From Pseudomonadota bacterium (GTDB lineage Bacteria > Pseudomonadota > Gammaproteobacteria > Steroidobacterales > Steroidobacteraceae): a stretch of DNA of 33,211 nucleotides. The stretch spans positions 1 to 33,211 of the forward strand of contig JAJYAM010000026.1 in assembly GCA_021779535.1 (NCBI GenBank). Direction: 5' to 3'. Below are positions 7,673 through 15,291 of this stretch, piece after piece (position 1 is the first letter of the stretch; every line of letters begins with the position of its first letter). The notes under the pieces are model-generated. The model did no database searches. It was not told where the DNA came from and saw only the letters and a list, made by a program, of their open reading frames with translations. A program made the translations under genes and the position numbers.

Positions 7673-9292
7673 TCAGGCCTCGAGACGGTTCGCGAGGCGA
7701 TCGATCCATTCGACCTGCTCGGGACTGAAGCGCGCATCGCGCCAGCGGTTCACGGTCACCGGTTGCGCATCGCCACCGTCGGGCGCCGGCTCGACCCGGT
7801 AGCCATGGAATTCGCCCGCGCGCGTCGCGGCGAAACCCACGACGAACCGCAGGCCGCGCCGCGTGGCGGCCGGCGGATTCAGGCTCTCGTCGCAGACGAC
7901 GAAATACGCGTCGTCCGGCCCGCGGCCCGGGAACGCGCCGCTGCGATACAAATCGCCGAGGAATTCGCGCACCTGCGCCTCGATCGCCGCAAACGCGTCC
8001 GGGCCGGGCGCGGCGCTCGCCGCCCAGCGCGTGCCGCGCAGGATGCAGTTCAAGATGAACGAGTGGGTGCGGCGCGAGGCGAGATACCGGAAATCCGCGA
8101 CGCTCCCCGCGGCGAGCGTGCGCGGCCGCTCCGGCCGGCGCAGCGCCGGGCGCAGCGACAGCAGCGCGTTCACGCCGAAGGTGCGCAGCCGGACGCGCTG
8201 CGCTTCGGTGACCTGGCAGGCCGGCTTGTACCCCGGCCGGAGCACCGGCTCGACGCTCTCTTCCGATTCCTCCCACGGCGGCATCCGCGCGTCCCGGCGG
8301 GCGAGCATGCCGGCAACCGCGCCGCCCGGCGCGAACGTCTCGAAGCGCCCGCGCAGCTTGTCGTAGGCGAGCATGCGCGGGAAGAACAGTGTCGCGTTCT
8401 CGCTCTGGAATCCCCAGGCCTCGAAGCCCTCGATCGCGTCATCCGCGGTCTGCCAGGCTTGCGGCGGGTCGACGATCAGCAGCGCGCGGCGCCGGCGGCA
8501 GAACCGCTCGGCGACCACCCAGGTCGCGAGGCCCACGTCCCGCTCGCGCTCGAGCGGCGGCACGTACAGCAGGTCGAACGGCTCGGCATCGTCGAGCGCG
8601 AACATCCCGGTCCGTTCGTCCTCGCTGCCGATCAGATCGTAATCGGTCAAGGGCGCGCCGTCGTCGCCGTCCGCGTTCGAGCCGATCCAACCGGTCGCGA
8701 GACCGCTGTCGGCGTCGACCGTGCGCGCCGGCCTCGCGTCGGGGGGCGCGCCGACGACGCGGACGAGCGCCGAGCGGGCGAGCGCTTCGCTCACGAACCG
8801 CGGTCCGTCGGACGCGCGAATCGACAGCCGGCGGTGGATCTCCTGATCCTCGACGTGCAGCGAGCCGCGGGCGCGCACGCGCTGGACCGTCAGGTTGAAC
8901 GCGTCGGCGTCGCCGGCCGGCAGGTTGTCGTAGTCGATGCAGACCCGCAGGAACTCGCGGGTGCCCGGACGGACCGCGCGCAACTCGAGGGAGCGGCCGT
9001 CGACGGCCGGCAGCGTCACGGTCGCGCCGCGCGCGCCGTTCGCGACCCGGACGACGGTCGCCTCGCGGCCCCCGTTGTCGAAGAATTGCTCGACCGAATA
9101 GCCGAGCGGACTCGGCTGCCAAAGTCCGCCGAACACGCTCTGGAACTGCGCGAAGCTCGAGACCCGGGTGGGCTGGCCGACCGGTCCGCGCAAGGTGCGG
9201 CCGACGAACGCGGCCCGGCCGGTCGGCAGGCGCGTGATCGACGGTTGCGGGCTGCGCTCCTCACCGAGCCGTGGACTCGGATCACTCGACAT
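7673..9292 (-). CDS. Orphan contractile tail-sheath family protein
   Basis: A 539-aa homologue of phage/contractile-injection-system sheath proteins. The N-terminal domain has the typical GRAAFVGRTLRGPVGQPTRV start (residues 25-44). It is followed by SSFAQFQSVFGGLW (45-58) and an LGYSVEQFFDNGG...VVRVANG strand (63-86). The central part has PFDLLYVPP, ALLIVDPP and the Phe-Ala-Pro-Gly-Gly-Ala-Val-Ala-Gly segment. The C-terminal assembly domain has FGVNALLSLRP, FRYLASRRTHSFILNCILRG and VREFLGDLYRSGAF. No tube, baseplate, spike, terminator or AAA+ ATPase gene is in the window. The start is ATG 9292 (GAGGGA upstream); ATG 9349 would overlap the rhomboid gene. It lies 40 bases after the rhomboid gene. 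Confidence 0.88.
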   Translation of the reverse strand: MSSDPSPRLGEERSPQPSITRLPTGRAAFVGRTLRGPVGQPTRVSSFAQFQSVFGGLWQPSPLGYSVEQFFDNGGREATVVRVANGARGATVTLPAVDGRSLELRAVRPGTREFLRVCIDYDNLPAGDADAFNLTVQRVRARGSLHVEDQEIHRRLSIRASDGPRFVSEALARSALVRVVGAPPDARPARTVDADSGLATGWIGSNADGDDGAPLTDYDLIGSEDERTGMFALDDAEPFDLLYVPPLERERDVGLATWVVAERFCRRRRALLIVDPPQAWQTADDAIEGFEAWGFQSENATLFFPRMLAYDKLRGRFETFAPGGAVAGMLARRDARMPPWEESEESVEPVLRPGYKPACQVTEAQRVRLRTFGVNALLSLRPALRRPERPRTLAAGSVADFRYLASRRTHSFILNCILRGTRWAASAAPGPDAFAAIEAQVREFLGDLYRSGAFPGRGPDDAYFVVCDESLNPPAATRRGLRFVVGFAATRAGEFHGYRVEPAPDGGDAQPVTVNRWRDARFSPEQVEWIDRLANRLEA

Positions 9293-9332
9293 CGCTTGTC
9301 CCTCGACGCTCGTGGGCGCTCGCGGAACTCTA

Positions 9333-10013
9333 TCACAACGCGGCGACACCGCCAGCGCGGCGCTTGAATCCCGGTGCGAGCACGATCCCGGTGAGAAAGC
9401 CGCCGATGTGCGCGAGGAACGCGACGCCGCCGTCGTGGCCCGCGAAGTGGCTCACGAGCTGCACGAGGAACCACAGCAACAGCAGCAGCATCGCGGGCAC
9501 GCGCATCGTCGTGAAGAAGAACGGCAGCACCACGAGCGTCAGCACGCGCGCGCGGGGGAACGTGACGAAGTACGCGCCGAGGACGCCCGAGATCGCGCCG
9601 CTCGCGCCGATGATCGGATAGGCCGAATCCGGCGTCGCGAGACCTTGCGCGAGGAACGCCGCGATGCCGCTGCACAGATAGAACGCGAGGAAGCGCATCG
9701 GTCCCATGTAGTCCTCGACGGACGCGCCGAAGATCCACAGGAAGAGCACGTTGCCGAGCAGGTGCATCCAGCTCGCGTGCAGGAACATCGCGGTGAGGAC
9801 CGGCACGTAGCGCGGAACCCAGACCAGATCGGGCGGCAGCCGGGCGACGCCGAACACGGCCGCGGGAATCGCGCCGAGCGCATCGACCGCGCGCCGCGCC
9901 GCCTGCGCGTCGAGCGAGGACTGCCACAGGAAGACCGCGAAACACAGCGCGATCAGACCGACCGTCACGTAGGGTTTGGAGGACGACCGGCTGTCGTCCT
10001 GGAGCGGGATCAT
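9333..10013 (-). CDS. Rhomboid-family intramembrane serine protease
   Basis: A 226-aa polytopic membrane protein. The catalytic serine is in GASGA (Ser138) and the partner His is in FLAHIGGFLTGI (His202). The oxyanion region HLLGNVLFLWIFG (His84, Asn88) and the WMHLLGN loop are also present. About six hydrophobic segments fit the basic six-helix rhomboid core: residues 15-31, 72-97, 106-124, 134-150, 156-168 and 172-190, with a further stretch at 196-213. Rhomboids cleave transmembrane helices of client proteins. The ATG at 10013 overlaps the stop of the 45-aa ORF (ATGA), and the sheath gene follows 40 bases later. Co-transcribed envelope or sheath-associated clients are an attractive but unproven guess. 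Confidence 0.93.
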   Translation of the reverse strand: MIPLQDDSRSSSKPYVTVGLIALCFAVFLWQSSLDAQAARRAVDALGAIPAAVFGVARLPPDLVWVPRYVPVLTAMFLHASWMHLLGNVLFLWIFGASVEDYMGPMRFLAFYLCSGIAAFLAQGLATPDSAYPIIGASGAISGVLGAYFVTFPRARVLTLVVLPFFFTTMRVPAMLLLLLWFLVQLVSHFAGHDGGVAFLAHIGGFLTGIVLAPGFKRRAGGVAAL

Positions 10014-10147
10014 CCCTTCGGCCGCTGCTCGTCGCGCCGCTTCGGCCGCTCCTCGAGCCGACGATCCCGTTCGAGCCGCGCTTGCTCGGCCTCGGCCTTC
10101 CGGCGCGACATCTCGTCGAGCATGATTCGCATCCACTCGCTGATCAT
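10010..10147 (-). CDS. 45-aa charged microprotein between M1-like and rhomboid genes
   Basis: An ORF from ATG 10147 to TGA 10012-10010. It begins MISEWMRIMLDEMSRRKAEA and continues as an Arg/Glu-rich helix ending in Pro-Lys-Gly. The N-terminal 13 residues form an amphipathic helix with Ile/Trp/Met/Leu on one face, and the rest is a highly charged helix. There is no membrane segment. Both ends are fused to neighbours by ATGA overlaps: the start with the TGA of the M1-like gene (10146-10144), the stop with the ATG of the rhomboid gene (10013). Double 4-base coupling is hard to explain unless it is translated. I do not recognise the family; an adaptor or scaffold peptide is possible. Confidence 0.7.
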   Translation of the reverse strand: MISEWMRIMLDEMSRRKAEAEQARLERDRRLEERPKRRDEQRPKG

Positions 10148-12081
10148 TGCGTGCGCTCCGCGGCATCCCGACCGACGATCGCGCCGATGCGCGCCGCGGC
10201 GAGCGGATCATAACCGGCGCGCGCGCTGGAATACACCCGCCGCGCGAGCGCGACGCCGTGCGGCGAGGCGGCGAGCGCCGCGTAGACCGGCTCGAGCAGA
10301 TCGAGCCGCCCCCCGGCCGCGAGGTAAGCGCTCGCGGCCTCGGTGCCGCGCGGATAGCGGTTCGCGATCGCGATCCGCAACCACTCGCTCTGCGCGTGCG
10401 GGGGCAGCACGTGCATCGGCCGATACGCGGCGTCGAGTCGGGCGAGCCGGGCGGCGCCGACGTGCGCCGGCAGCCCCTCGAGGAAGTACCGCCACTGCGG
10501 CTCGGACCAATGGCGCGCGCCGAGCGCGCCGGTGCGAACGCGGCCCGCGAGCCACGCGGAGCGCACCGCATCGACCGCGCGCAACGACGCCGCGTCGGGC
10601 AGCGCGACGGCGCCCGGCACGCCCGGGTCGTGCAGCCACTGCGCGAGGTCCGCGGGACGGATCGCGGACCCCTTCGGCTCGGTCAGGTGATGCGCGAGGA
10701 ACCCCTCGAACCGCGCGGTGCCGACCGGGCGCCCGGCCGCCGCCGCGAACCAGCGACGCGCGAGCTCGTCGAACCGCGCTTGGCCGACGCTCGCGGCCAG
10801 CGTCGCGAAGAACAGGCGTCCCTTCTCCCGCGCGAGCCGGCGGGCGCCGACGTATCCGAGTCGCGTGGTCGCGTCCTGGCCGCACAGGCGCTCGAGCGGC
10901 GGCGAGTCCGCGAGCGGCGCCCGCTGCTCGAGATAGGCGAGCGTGTCGAGGGCCGCGGCGGCCGGCGCGCCGGCCAGCTCGGCCGCGATGCGGCTCTGCG
11001 CGTACGCGGCGAACGCCTCCCCGATCCAGGCGTCGGCGCGAGTCGCCGGCGCGAGCGCATCCTGCGCAGCCGCGAACGGCAGCCGCGCGGCGAGCGGCAC
11101 CGGATCCCGCGCTCGATCGAACAGCGTCGGCGACAGCAAGCTGAGCCCCGGCACCGCGAGCGTGCGGAACGGAAACGCGGCGGGCATCACCACGAAATCC
11201 CGCCGGGCACCGGCGCTCACCCCGAGCAGGCGGTCGCCGGCGGCTCGTGCCGCCGGGTAGTCGCGCAGCGCGCGCGCCGGGCCGCGGGCGCTCCACCCCG
11301 CCGCATACACCCCGGCGTGGTCGTCGAGCGGCGCGAATTTCAGGTCGGCGACGACCAGATCGAGCTGCGCCGGCGCGAGCGCGCGCCGCGTGCTCAACGC
11401 ATGCACGGCCGCGCGTTTCGACGTCGGTGCGAATGCCGGTTTCGCCGTCGGGCCGAAGGCGTCGCTGAGCAACGCGACCATGTCCGACGGCGTGCGCAGG
11501 CGCAACACCACTCGAACCCGCGCGCGCGGGCTGTCCTGCAGCGGGATCCAGCTGCGCGCGCCATCGGGCTGCGACAGCGCATAGAGGAACCGCGCGCCGT
11601 GGCCGCCGGCCCGCGCCGTGGTCCAGTTCAAGCCGAGGCCGTGCGCAGAGGTCGCGTATTCGATCCGGAACGACTCCTCGGGCGCATCCGAGCGCGGCAC
11701 GTCGATGATCAACGCGGTGCCGTTGACCGGATCAGGGACACCGAGGCGGAACGGGCGGCTGACCCAGAACGGCGCGATCGGCGCCGACGCCCCGTAGGTC
11801 GCGCGCGTCAATTCGGCCACCTCGAAGATCCGCAAGCCCCGGGTGTCGAGCACCAGGTGATTGGCCGACGGATCCAGCCGGTGCACCGTCAGCACCGCGG
11901 TACCGCGCAGCTGCTGCGCCACGAAGTCGGCGTCGAGATCGAGTGCGATCCGCGTGACCCGGAACGCGTCGAGATTCGCATGGGAGCGCTCGACCGGGGC
12001 ACCGGCGCGCGCCGGAAGCGGCACGCTCGCGATCACCAACGCGGCGAACGCCGCGAACGCGAACGCGCGCCGGGGGCTCAC
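10144..12081 (-). CDS. Exported M1 (leukotriene-A4-hydrolase-type) peptidase homologue lacking HExxH
   Basis: A 645-aa protein with a signal peptide (about residues 1-26, Ala-Arg-Ala cleavage region). The N-terminal beta domain has VTRIALDLDADFVAQQLRGT and RSWIPLQDSPRARV, as in M1/LTA4H enzymes. The C-terminal armadillo-type domain has EWLRIAIANRYPRGTEA and VYSSARAGYDPL. In the catalytic domain the substrate motif GGMEN is replaced by Arg-Thr-Leu-Ala-Val (about 306-310). HExxH is replaced around residues 332-336 by a sequence without His or Glu, and the third ligand region NEGF reads GEAF (Glu355 kept). It is therefore probably a catalytically dead binding protein. The start is GTG 12081, overlapping the L,D-transpeptidase stop (GTGA). 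Confidence 0.85.
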   Translation of the reverse strand: MSPRRAFAFAAFAALVIASVPLPARAGAPVERSHANLDAFRVTRIALDLDADFVAQQLRGTAVLTVHRLDPSANHLVLDTRGLRIFEVAELTRATYGASAPIAPFWVSRPFRLGVPDPVNGTALIIDVPRSDAPEESFRIEYATSAHGLGLNWTTARAGGHGARFLYALSQPDGARSWIPLQDSPRARVRVVLRLRTPSDMVALLSDAFGPTAKPAFAPTSKRAAVHALSTRRALAPAQLDLVVADLKFAPLDDHAGVYAAGWSARGPARALRDYPAARAAGDRLLGVSAGARRDFVVMPAAFPFRTLAVPGLSLLSPTLFDRARDPVPLAARLPFAAAQDALAPATRADAWIGEAFAAYAQSRIAAELAGAPAAAALDTLAYLEQRAPLADSPPLERLCGQDATTRLGYVGARRLAREKGRLFFATLAASVGQARFDELARRWFAAAAGRPVGTARFEGFLAHHLTEPKGSAIRPADLAQWLHDPGVPGAVALPDAASLRAVDAVRSAWLAGRVRTGALGARHWSEPQWRYFLEGLPAHVGAARLARLDAAYRPMHVLPPHAQSEWLRIAIANRYPRGTEAASAYLAAGGRLDLLEPVYAALAASPHGVALARRVYSSARAGYDPLAAARIGAIVGRDAAERTQ

Positions 12082-13283
12082 TGTCCCGATGGGGGCGTCG
12101 CCGCGGGAGGCGCCGTCTTGTGCGAGGTGCCGATGCCGGTCAACTCATCGTAGGTCTTGGGGCTGATCGACAGCTGCTCGACGCCGTTCCAATTCGAGCC
12201 CTTCGGTACCGTATCGGCGACGAGCGGCGCTTGCGCGATGACCGCATCGACTCCGGGCGCATCCTGCGCGATCGCGACCGGCACGCCCCGCGGCGCATGC
12301 ACCATCGCGATCACGCGTCCCCAATCGATCCGCAAGCCGCGCCGGATCGCCAGGCGTCCGGCCGGCGTATGCAGCGCGCGCTGCAGCATCTGGCGCCGCT
12401 CCGCCGTCCAGTTCAACCGACGGTAGCCCTTCAACGGCGCGAACGCCTCCATGTACAAACGACCGTCGCGCCAGCCGAACAGGTACGGCTGATTGACGAC
12501 CGTGACCTTCGTGCCGATCGGGATCATGTGGAAGAACTGCTTGATGTCCTCCGGGTACAGATGCATGCACCCGTGGCTCACGCGCATCCCGACGCCGTAG
12601 GGCTTGTCCGTCCCGTGGATCAGATAGCCCGGCCACCCCAGCTGGAACATGTACAGGCCGAGCGGATTGTCATCGCCCGCGGGCACGACCGCGGGCAGCG
12701 GGTCGCCTTCCTTCGCGTGCTCCGCGCGAATCGACTTCGGAACGATCCACACCGGGTTCTTCTGCCGGCCGATGATCCGCGTCGTCCCTTCGGGCGTCTT
12801 CCACGCCACTCGCCCGATCCCGATCGGATGGGTGTAGACGATCTGCGGCTGGCCTCGCCGGCGCGGCGGGAAATAGTAGATCCGCATCGCCGCGAGATTG
12901 ATCACGACCCCGCGATGCGGCGCCTCCGGCAGGATGAACTGCGTCGGCACGACGACCACGCGGCCGACACCGGGCAACCAGGGATCGACGCCGGGATTCG
13001 CGAGAGTGACCTCGTCGTAACCGACGTCGAAACGGCGCGCGACATCCGACAGCGTGTCGTGCTTGCCGATCGTGGTCCGCTGGACGTAGCCGACGATGTC
13101 GTCGTACGGACCCTTGAGCACGAACTTGTCGAGCGCGACCGGGGTCGGCAACGCGGGCGCGGGGGCCGGCGCCGCGGCGGGCGGCGCGACGTCGGCGCGC
13201 TGGTCGGTCGCGGGCGGCGGCCGGAACAACGAGCAAGCCCCCAGGCTCGCGCTTGCGACCAGGATCGCGAGGGCTCGGATCAT
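12078..13283 (-). CDS. L,D-transpeptidase lipoprotein (LysM + YkuD)
   Basis: A 401-aa envelope enzyme. The start ATG 13283 gives a lipoprotein signal with lipobox LGAC (Cys17); ATG 13313 is an alternative and adds 10 residues. An Ala/Pro linker (about 30-48) is followed by a LysM-like segment (about 68-113, KHDTLSDVARRFDVGYDEV). The YkuD catalytic domain follows (about 125-265), with HGTD upstream and the catalytic SHGCMHL at 236-242 (Cys239). It resembles E. coli ErfK/YbiS/YcfS enzymes, which make 3-3 cross-links or attach lipoproteins to peptidoglycan. A C-terminal extension of about 130 residues goes beyond the core domain. It is the first gene of the minus-strand operon ending with the sheath and hydrolase genes. 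Confidence 0.92.
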   Translation of the reverse strand: MIRALAILVASASLGACSLFRPPPATDQRADVAPPAAAPAPAPALPTPVALDKFVLKGPYDDIVGYVQRTTIGKHDTLSDVARRFDVGYDEVTLANPGVDPWLPGVGRVVVVPTQFILPEAPHRGVVINLAAMRIYYFPPRRRGQPQIVYTHPIGIGRVAWKTPEGTTRIIGRQKNPVWIVPKSIRAEHAKEGDPLPAVVPAGDDNPLGLYMFQLGWPGYLIHGTDKPYGVGMRVSHGCMHLYPEDIKQFFHMIPIGTKVTVVNQPYLFGWRDGRLYMEAFAPLKGYRRLNWTAERRQMLQRALHTPAGRLAIRRGLRIDWGRVIAMVHAPRGVPVAIAQDAPGVDAVIAQAPLVADTVPKGSNWNGVEQLSISPKTYDELTGIGTSHKTAPPAATPPSGQ

Positions 13284-13360
13284 CGCTGACACGGTGAGGT
13301 TCGACGAATTCATGGCAGATGGCATTGCAATCGATGGACCCGCGGCGGCACGACAAGGCC

Positions 13361-13400
13361 CCGGTAACATTTAATTATCTCAATAAATCAACGTCATAAC
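13361..13400 (-). promoter_or_regulatory. AT-rich promoter region upstream of the L,D-transpeptidase operon
   Basis: A 40-base AT-rich pocket in GC-rich DNA, overlapping the last codons of the upstream TPM gene. On the minus strand it contains TTGATT and GATAATTAA. Their spacing does not give a clean sigma-70 pair, so the exact promoter is uncertain. Position and composition make it the likely promoter for the operon ending at 7111. Confidence 0.45.
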
Positions 13401-13903
13401 AATATTTGCTGGCCGGTCGGCGGGTTTTCCGCCACCCCCGCGGACGCCGCGGTCGACGGATAATGACTCGACAACAACCCGCCGACCGCTTCGATCCCGG
13501 CGATCGCGCCTTCGCGAAACCGGCCCTCGCCGAAATACCCGGCGATCAGCCGGCAGACCGCTTCCCATTCCGAGGGACGCACCCGCTCGGCGAATCCGCG
13601 ATCCGCGACGATCTCGACCGATCGCGCCGCCCACAGCACATAGATCAGTACGCCGTTGTTCCGTTCCGTATCCCAGACCCGGAGCGACGAAAAAACCTCC
13701 AGCGCGCGTTCCCGCGGCGAAACCCGACGCCACAGGCGCGCCGCAGGCAACGCCGTCTCGACCGCGCAGCGGATCTGGCCGGCATGGTTGCGTCCGGCGC
13801 GTTCGATCGCCGCCTCGATCGCCGCGAGCGTGCGCCTGGAAAAAGCGATGCGCGTCCGCCATTGGGGCGTGAGCAGGTGCCTGAGCGAACTCACCACCGT
13901 CAT
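13394..13903 (-). CDS. TPM-domain protein (cytoplasmic, second of a pair)
   Basis: A 169-aa protein with a TPM fold. Visible features are a basic N-terminal helix (SRRTLAAIEAAIERAGRNHA), a VFSSLRVWDTERNNGVLIYV core strand, and VEIVADRGFAERVRPSEWEA followed by GYFGEGRFREGAIAGIEAVG. These match the conserved order (NNGVLIYV, VEIVADRG, FREG) in the TPM protein usually encoded after a YgcG-type TPM protein. It has no signal peptide or membrane helix. The ATG at 13903 overlaps the upstream gene's TGA by one base, indicating coupled translation. LemA, which often accompanies such pairs, is not adjacent here. Confidence 0.85.
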   Translation of the reverse strand: MTVVSSLRHLLTPQWRTRIAFSRRTLAAIEAAIERAGRNHAGQIRCAVETALPAARLWRRVSPRERALEVFSSLRVWDTERNNGVLIYVLWAARSVEIVADRGFAERVRPSEWEAVCRLIAGYFGEGRFREGAIAGIEAVGGLLSSHYPSTAASAGVAENPPTGQQILL

Positions 13904-14814
13904 CACCAATTCCCGGAGGCGCCACCGCCTCCGGCCTCCCCGCCCGCGTTGCCGAACCCCCCGCCAATGCCGCCGCCGCCGGGGCCCCGGCCGCCGAAGG
14001 GCCCGTCCCCGCCGCCGATGCCAACGCGACCGCGCCAACCACCGCCGTTCGACCACCCCGATCCACCGCCGAGCAGCAGCGCGTAGCCGAATGCCAGCAC
14101 GCCGGCACCGACGCCGACCAGGAGCCGGTGGCTGGAACTCCAGGCGAGCGCGCCGACCAGACCGCCGGCCGCGATCGATCCGGGCAGGCGGCCGATCAGC
14201 GCGTGCAGCACCCCGGCGCCGATGAGCACCACGATCATCAACAGCGGCAGCAGCCCCCGCGGGCCGCGTTCGCGCCCGATCGTCCAGCGTCGATCCGGCG
14301 GCGGCAAGGGCTCGCCGTCGATCACCGCGATCATCCGCGAGACGCCCGCCTCGACGCCGCCGTCGAAATCGCCGGCGTGAAAATGCGGGGCGATCGTGTC
14401 CATCACGATCCGGGTCGCGAGCGCATCGGACAGCGCGCCCTCGAGCCCGGAACCGACTTCGATGCGGACCCGGTGGTCGTTCTTCGCGATGATCAGGATC
14501 GCGCCGTCGCCAACGCCCGGGCGGTCGAGTTTCCACGCGTCGGCGACGCGGACCGCGAAATCGGCGATGTTTTCGGGTCGTGTCGTCGCAACCATCAACA
14601 CCGCGAGCCGGGCATGCTGGCGGGCGTCGAACGCGGCCAGCTGCCGCTCGACCCGCGCGACCGTCGCGCCGGACAAGGTCCCGGTCAGGTCGACCACCCG
14701 TCCGGTCGGCGGCGGTACCGGCACGGTCGCGACGGCGACCCCGGCCGCGAGCAGGCCGCACAGTGCGAGCATCGCGAAGGCGCGCCGCGGGTGCCGGCCC
14801 GATCGGTTGCTCAT
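13903..14814 (-). CDS. YgcG-type TPM-domain membrane protein with Gly-rich tail
   Basis: A 303-aa exported or membrane protein. The signal peptide covers about residues 1-30. The TPM domain (about 38-180) has VVDLTGTLS, LAVLMVATT, GVGDGAILIIAKNDHRVRIEV and the Gly-Leu-Glu-Gly-Ala-Leu-Ser-Asp motif. Two hydrophobic segments follow (about 187-207 and 217-247), then a Gly-rich tail of about 55 residues with Gly-Gly-Gly repeats. Related TPM proteins have been linked to photosystem repair and phosphatase activity in plants; the bacterial function is unclear. The start ATG 14814 has a GGAGGGA Shine-Dalgarno. Confidence 0.9.
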   Translation of the reverse strand: MSNRSGRHPRRAFAMLALCGLLAAGVAVATVPVPPPTGRVVDLTGTLSGATVARVERQLAAFDARQHARLAVLMVATTRPENIADFAVRVADAWKLDRPGVGDGAILIIAKNDHRVRIEVGSGLEGALSDALATRIVMDTIAPHFHAGDFDGGVEAGVSRMIAVIDGEPLPPPDRRWTIGRERGPRGLLPLLMIVVLIGAGVLHALIGRLPGSIAAGGLVGALAWSSSHRLLVGVGAGVLAFGYALLLGGGSGWSNGGGWRGRVGIGGGDGPFGGRGPGGGGIGGGFGNAGGEAGGGGASGNW

Positions 14815-14900
14815 GCACTCCCTCCTCGGAACGATGCCGCGCTGCTTCGAACGGTACGCGCCGGTGAGTCTAGCATCCCGGCCGGTTCGGACCGCGCGGC

Positions 14901-14931
14901 AAAAAAAACCCCGGGCGATTCACCCGGGGTT
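14901..14931 (-). terminator. Rho-independent terminator for the 65-aa gene
   Basis: A perfect 9-bp stem, AACCCCGGG (14907-14915) and CCCGGGGTT (14923-14931), with a 7-base loop. On the minus strand it is followed by a run of eight T (14908-14901). It lies 47 bases after the stop of the 65-aa gene. A second, imperfect hairpin precedes it at about 14940-14970. Confidence 0.9.
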
Positions 14932-14978
14932 GGGGAAGTGCGGGCCTCACCGAAGGGAAGCGAGACCCGCCAGGGGAT

Positions 14979-15176
14979 TCAGTGCAGCCGCTGCCATTGC
15001 AGGATCTGGATCGCGGACTCCTCGAGATCGAAGCTGCGGGCCAACGCGCGCGCGAGCTCACGGTCACCCTCGCGGGGTCCGAGCCGGCCGATCAGTTCGA
15101 CGATTCCGCGGTACTCGCTGTGCTCGGCGGCGTCGTCCTGCTGCGCGATGAAATGGGTGTAGTACTTGATGCCCAT
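14979..15176 (-). CDS. 65-aa hypothetical protein with its own terminator
   Basis: A small soluble protein beginning MGIKYYTHFIAQQDDAAEHS and ending ILQWQRLH, rich in charged residues in the middle (a GPREGDRELARALARSFDLE helix). There is no Cys, signal peptide or membrane segment, and I do not recognise the family. It has a strong intrinsic terminator 47 bases downstream, which supports an independently transcribed gene. The ATG at 15176 is preceded by TAAGCT 8 bases upstream (weak -10) and no Shine-Dalgarno. It is divergent from greB with about 115 bases between. Confidence 0.75.
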   Translation of the reverse strand: MGIKYYTHFIAQQDDAAEHSEYRGIVELIGRLGPREGDRELARALARSFDLEESAIQILQWQRLH

Positions 15177-15291
15177 GCGAGCGTAGCTTATGGTCCGTGC
15201 GGGCGCGGACGCTGTGAGCGGCTGCTCACACGCCGTTCCGCCGATGGGACGCCGGTCACGTTCTCGGCGTCCGCCCGGGGGTTCCCGCATC

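Noticed and set aside
3445-7728. A 1427-codon open frame on the plus strand
   Set aside because: It is antisense to plsB and the hydrolase and passes through arfB and the DUF2059 gene in another frame. Its Arg/Ala/Gly-rich translation has no family motifs; long shadow frames are expected at this GC content.
7673-9292. Sheath gene as a prophage remnant
   Set aside because: It is a full-length frame with codon usage and GC like its neighbours, inside a tightly spaced operon. No integrase, att-like repeats or other phage genes are present.
9293-9349. Upstream ATG 9349 as the sheath start
   Set aside because: It would overlap the rhomboid gene and adds 19 residues without family resemblance. 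ATG 9292 has a GAGGGA Shine-Dalgarno.
13284-13370. Longer L,D-transpeptidase start at 13370
   Set aside because: It would place about 29 residues before a normal lipoprotein signal with lipobox and runs into the AT-rich promoter region.
14940-14970. Imperfect hairpin as a riboswitch or separate terminator
   Set aside because: Stem with one mismatch, no T-run and no recognisable aptamer. Reported only as an accessory stem near the real terminator.
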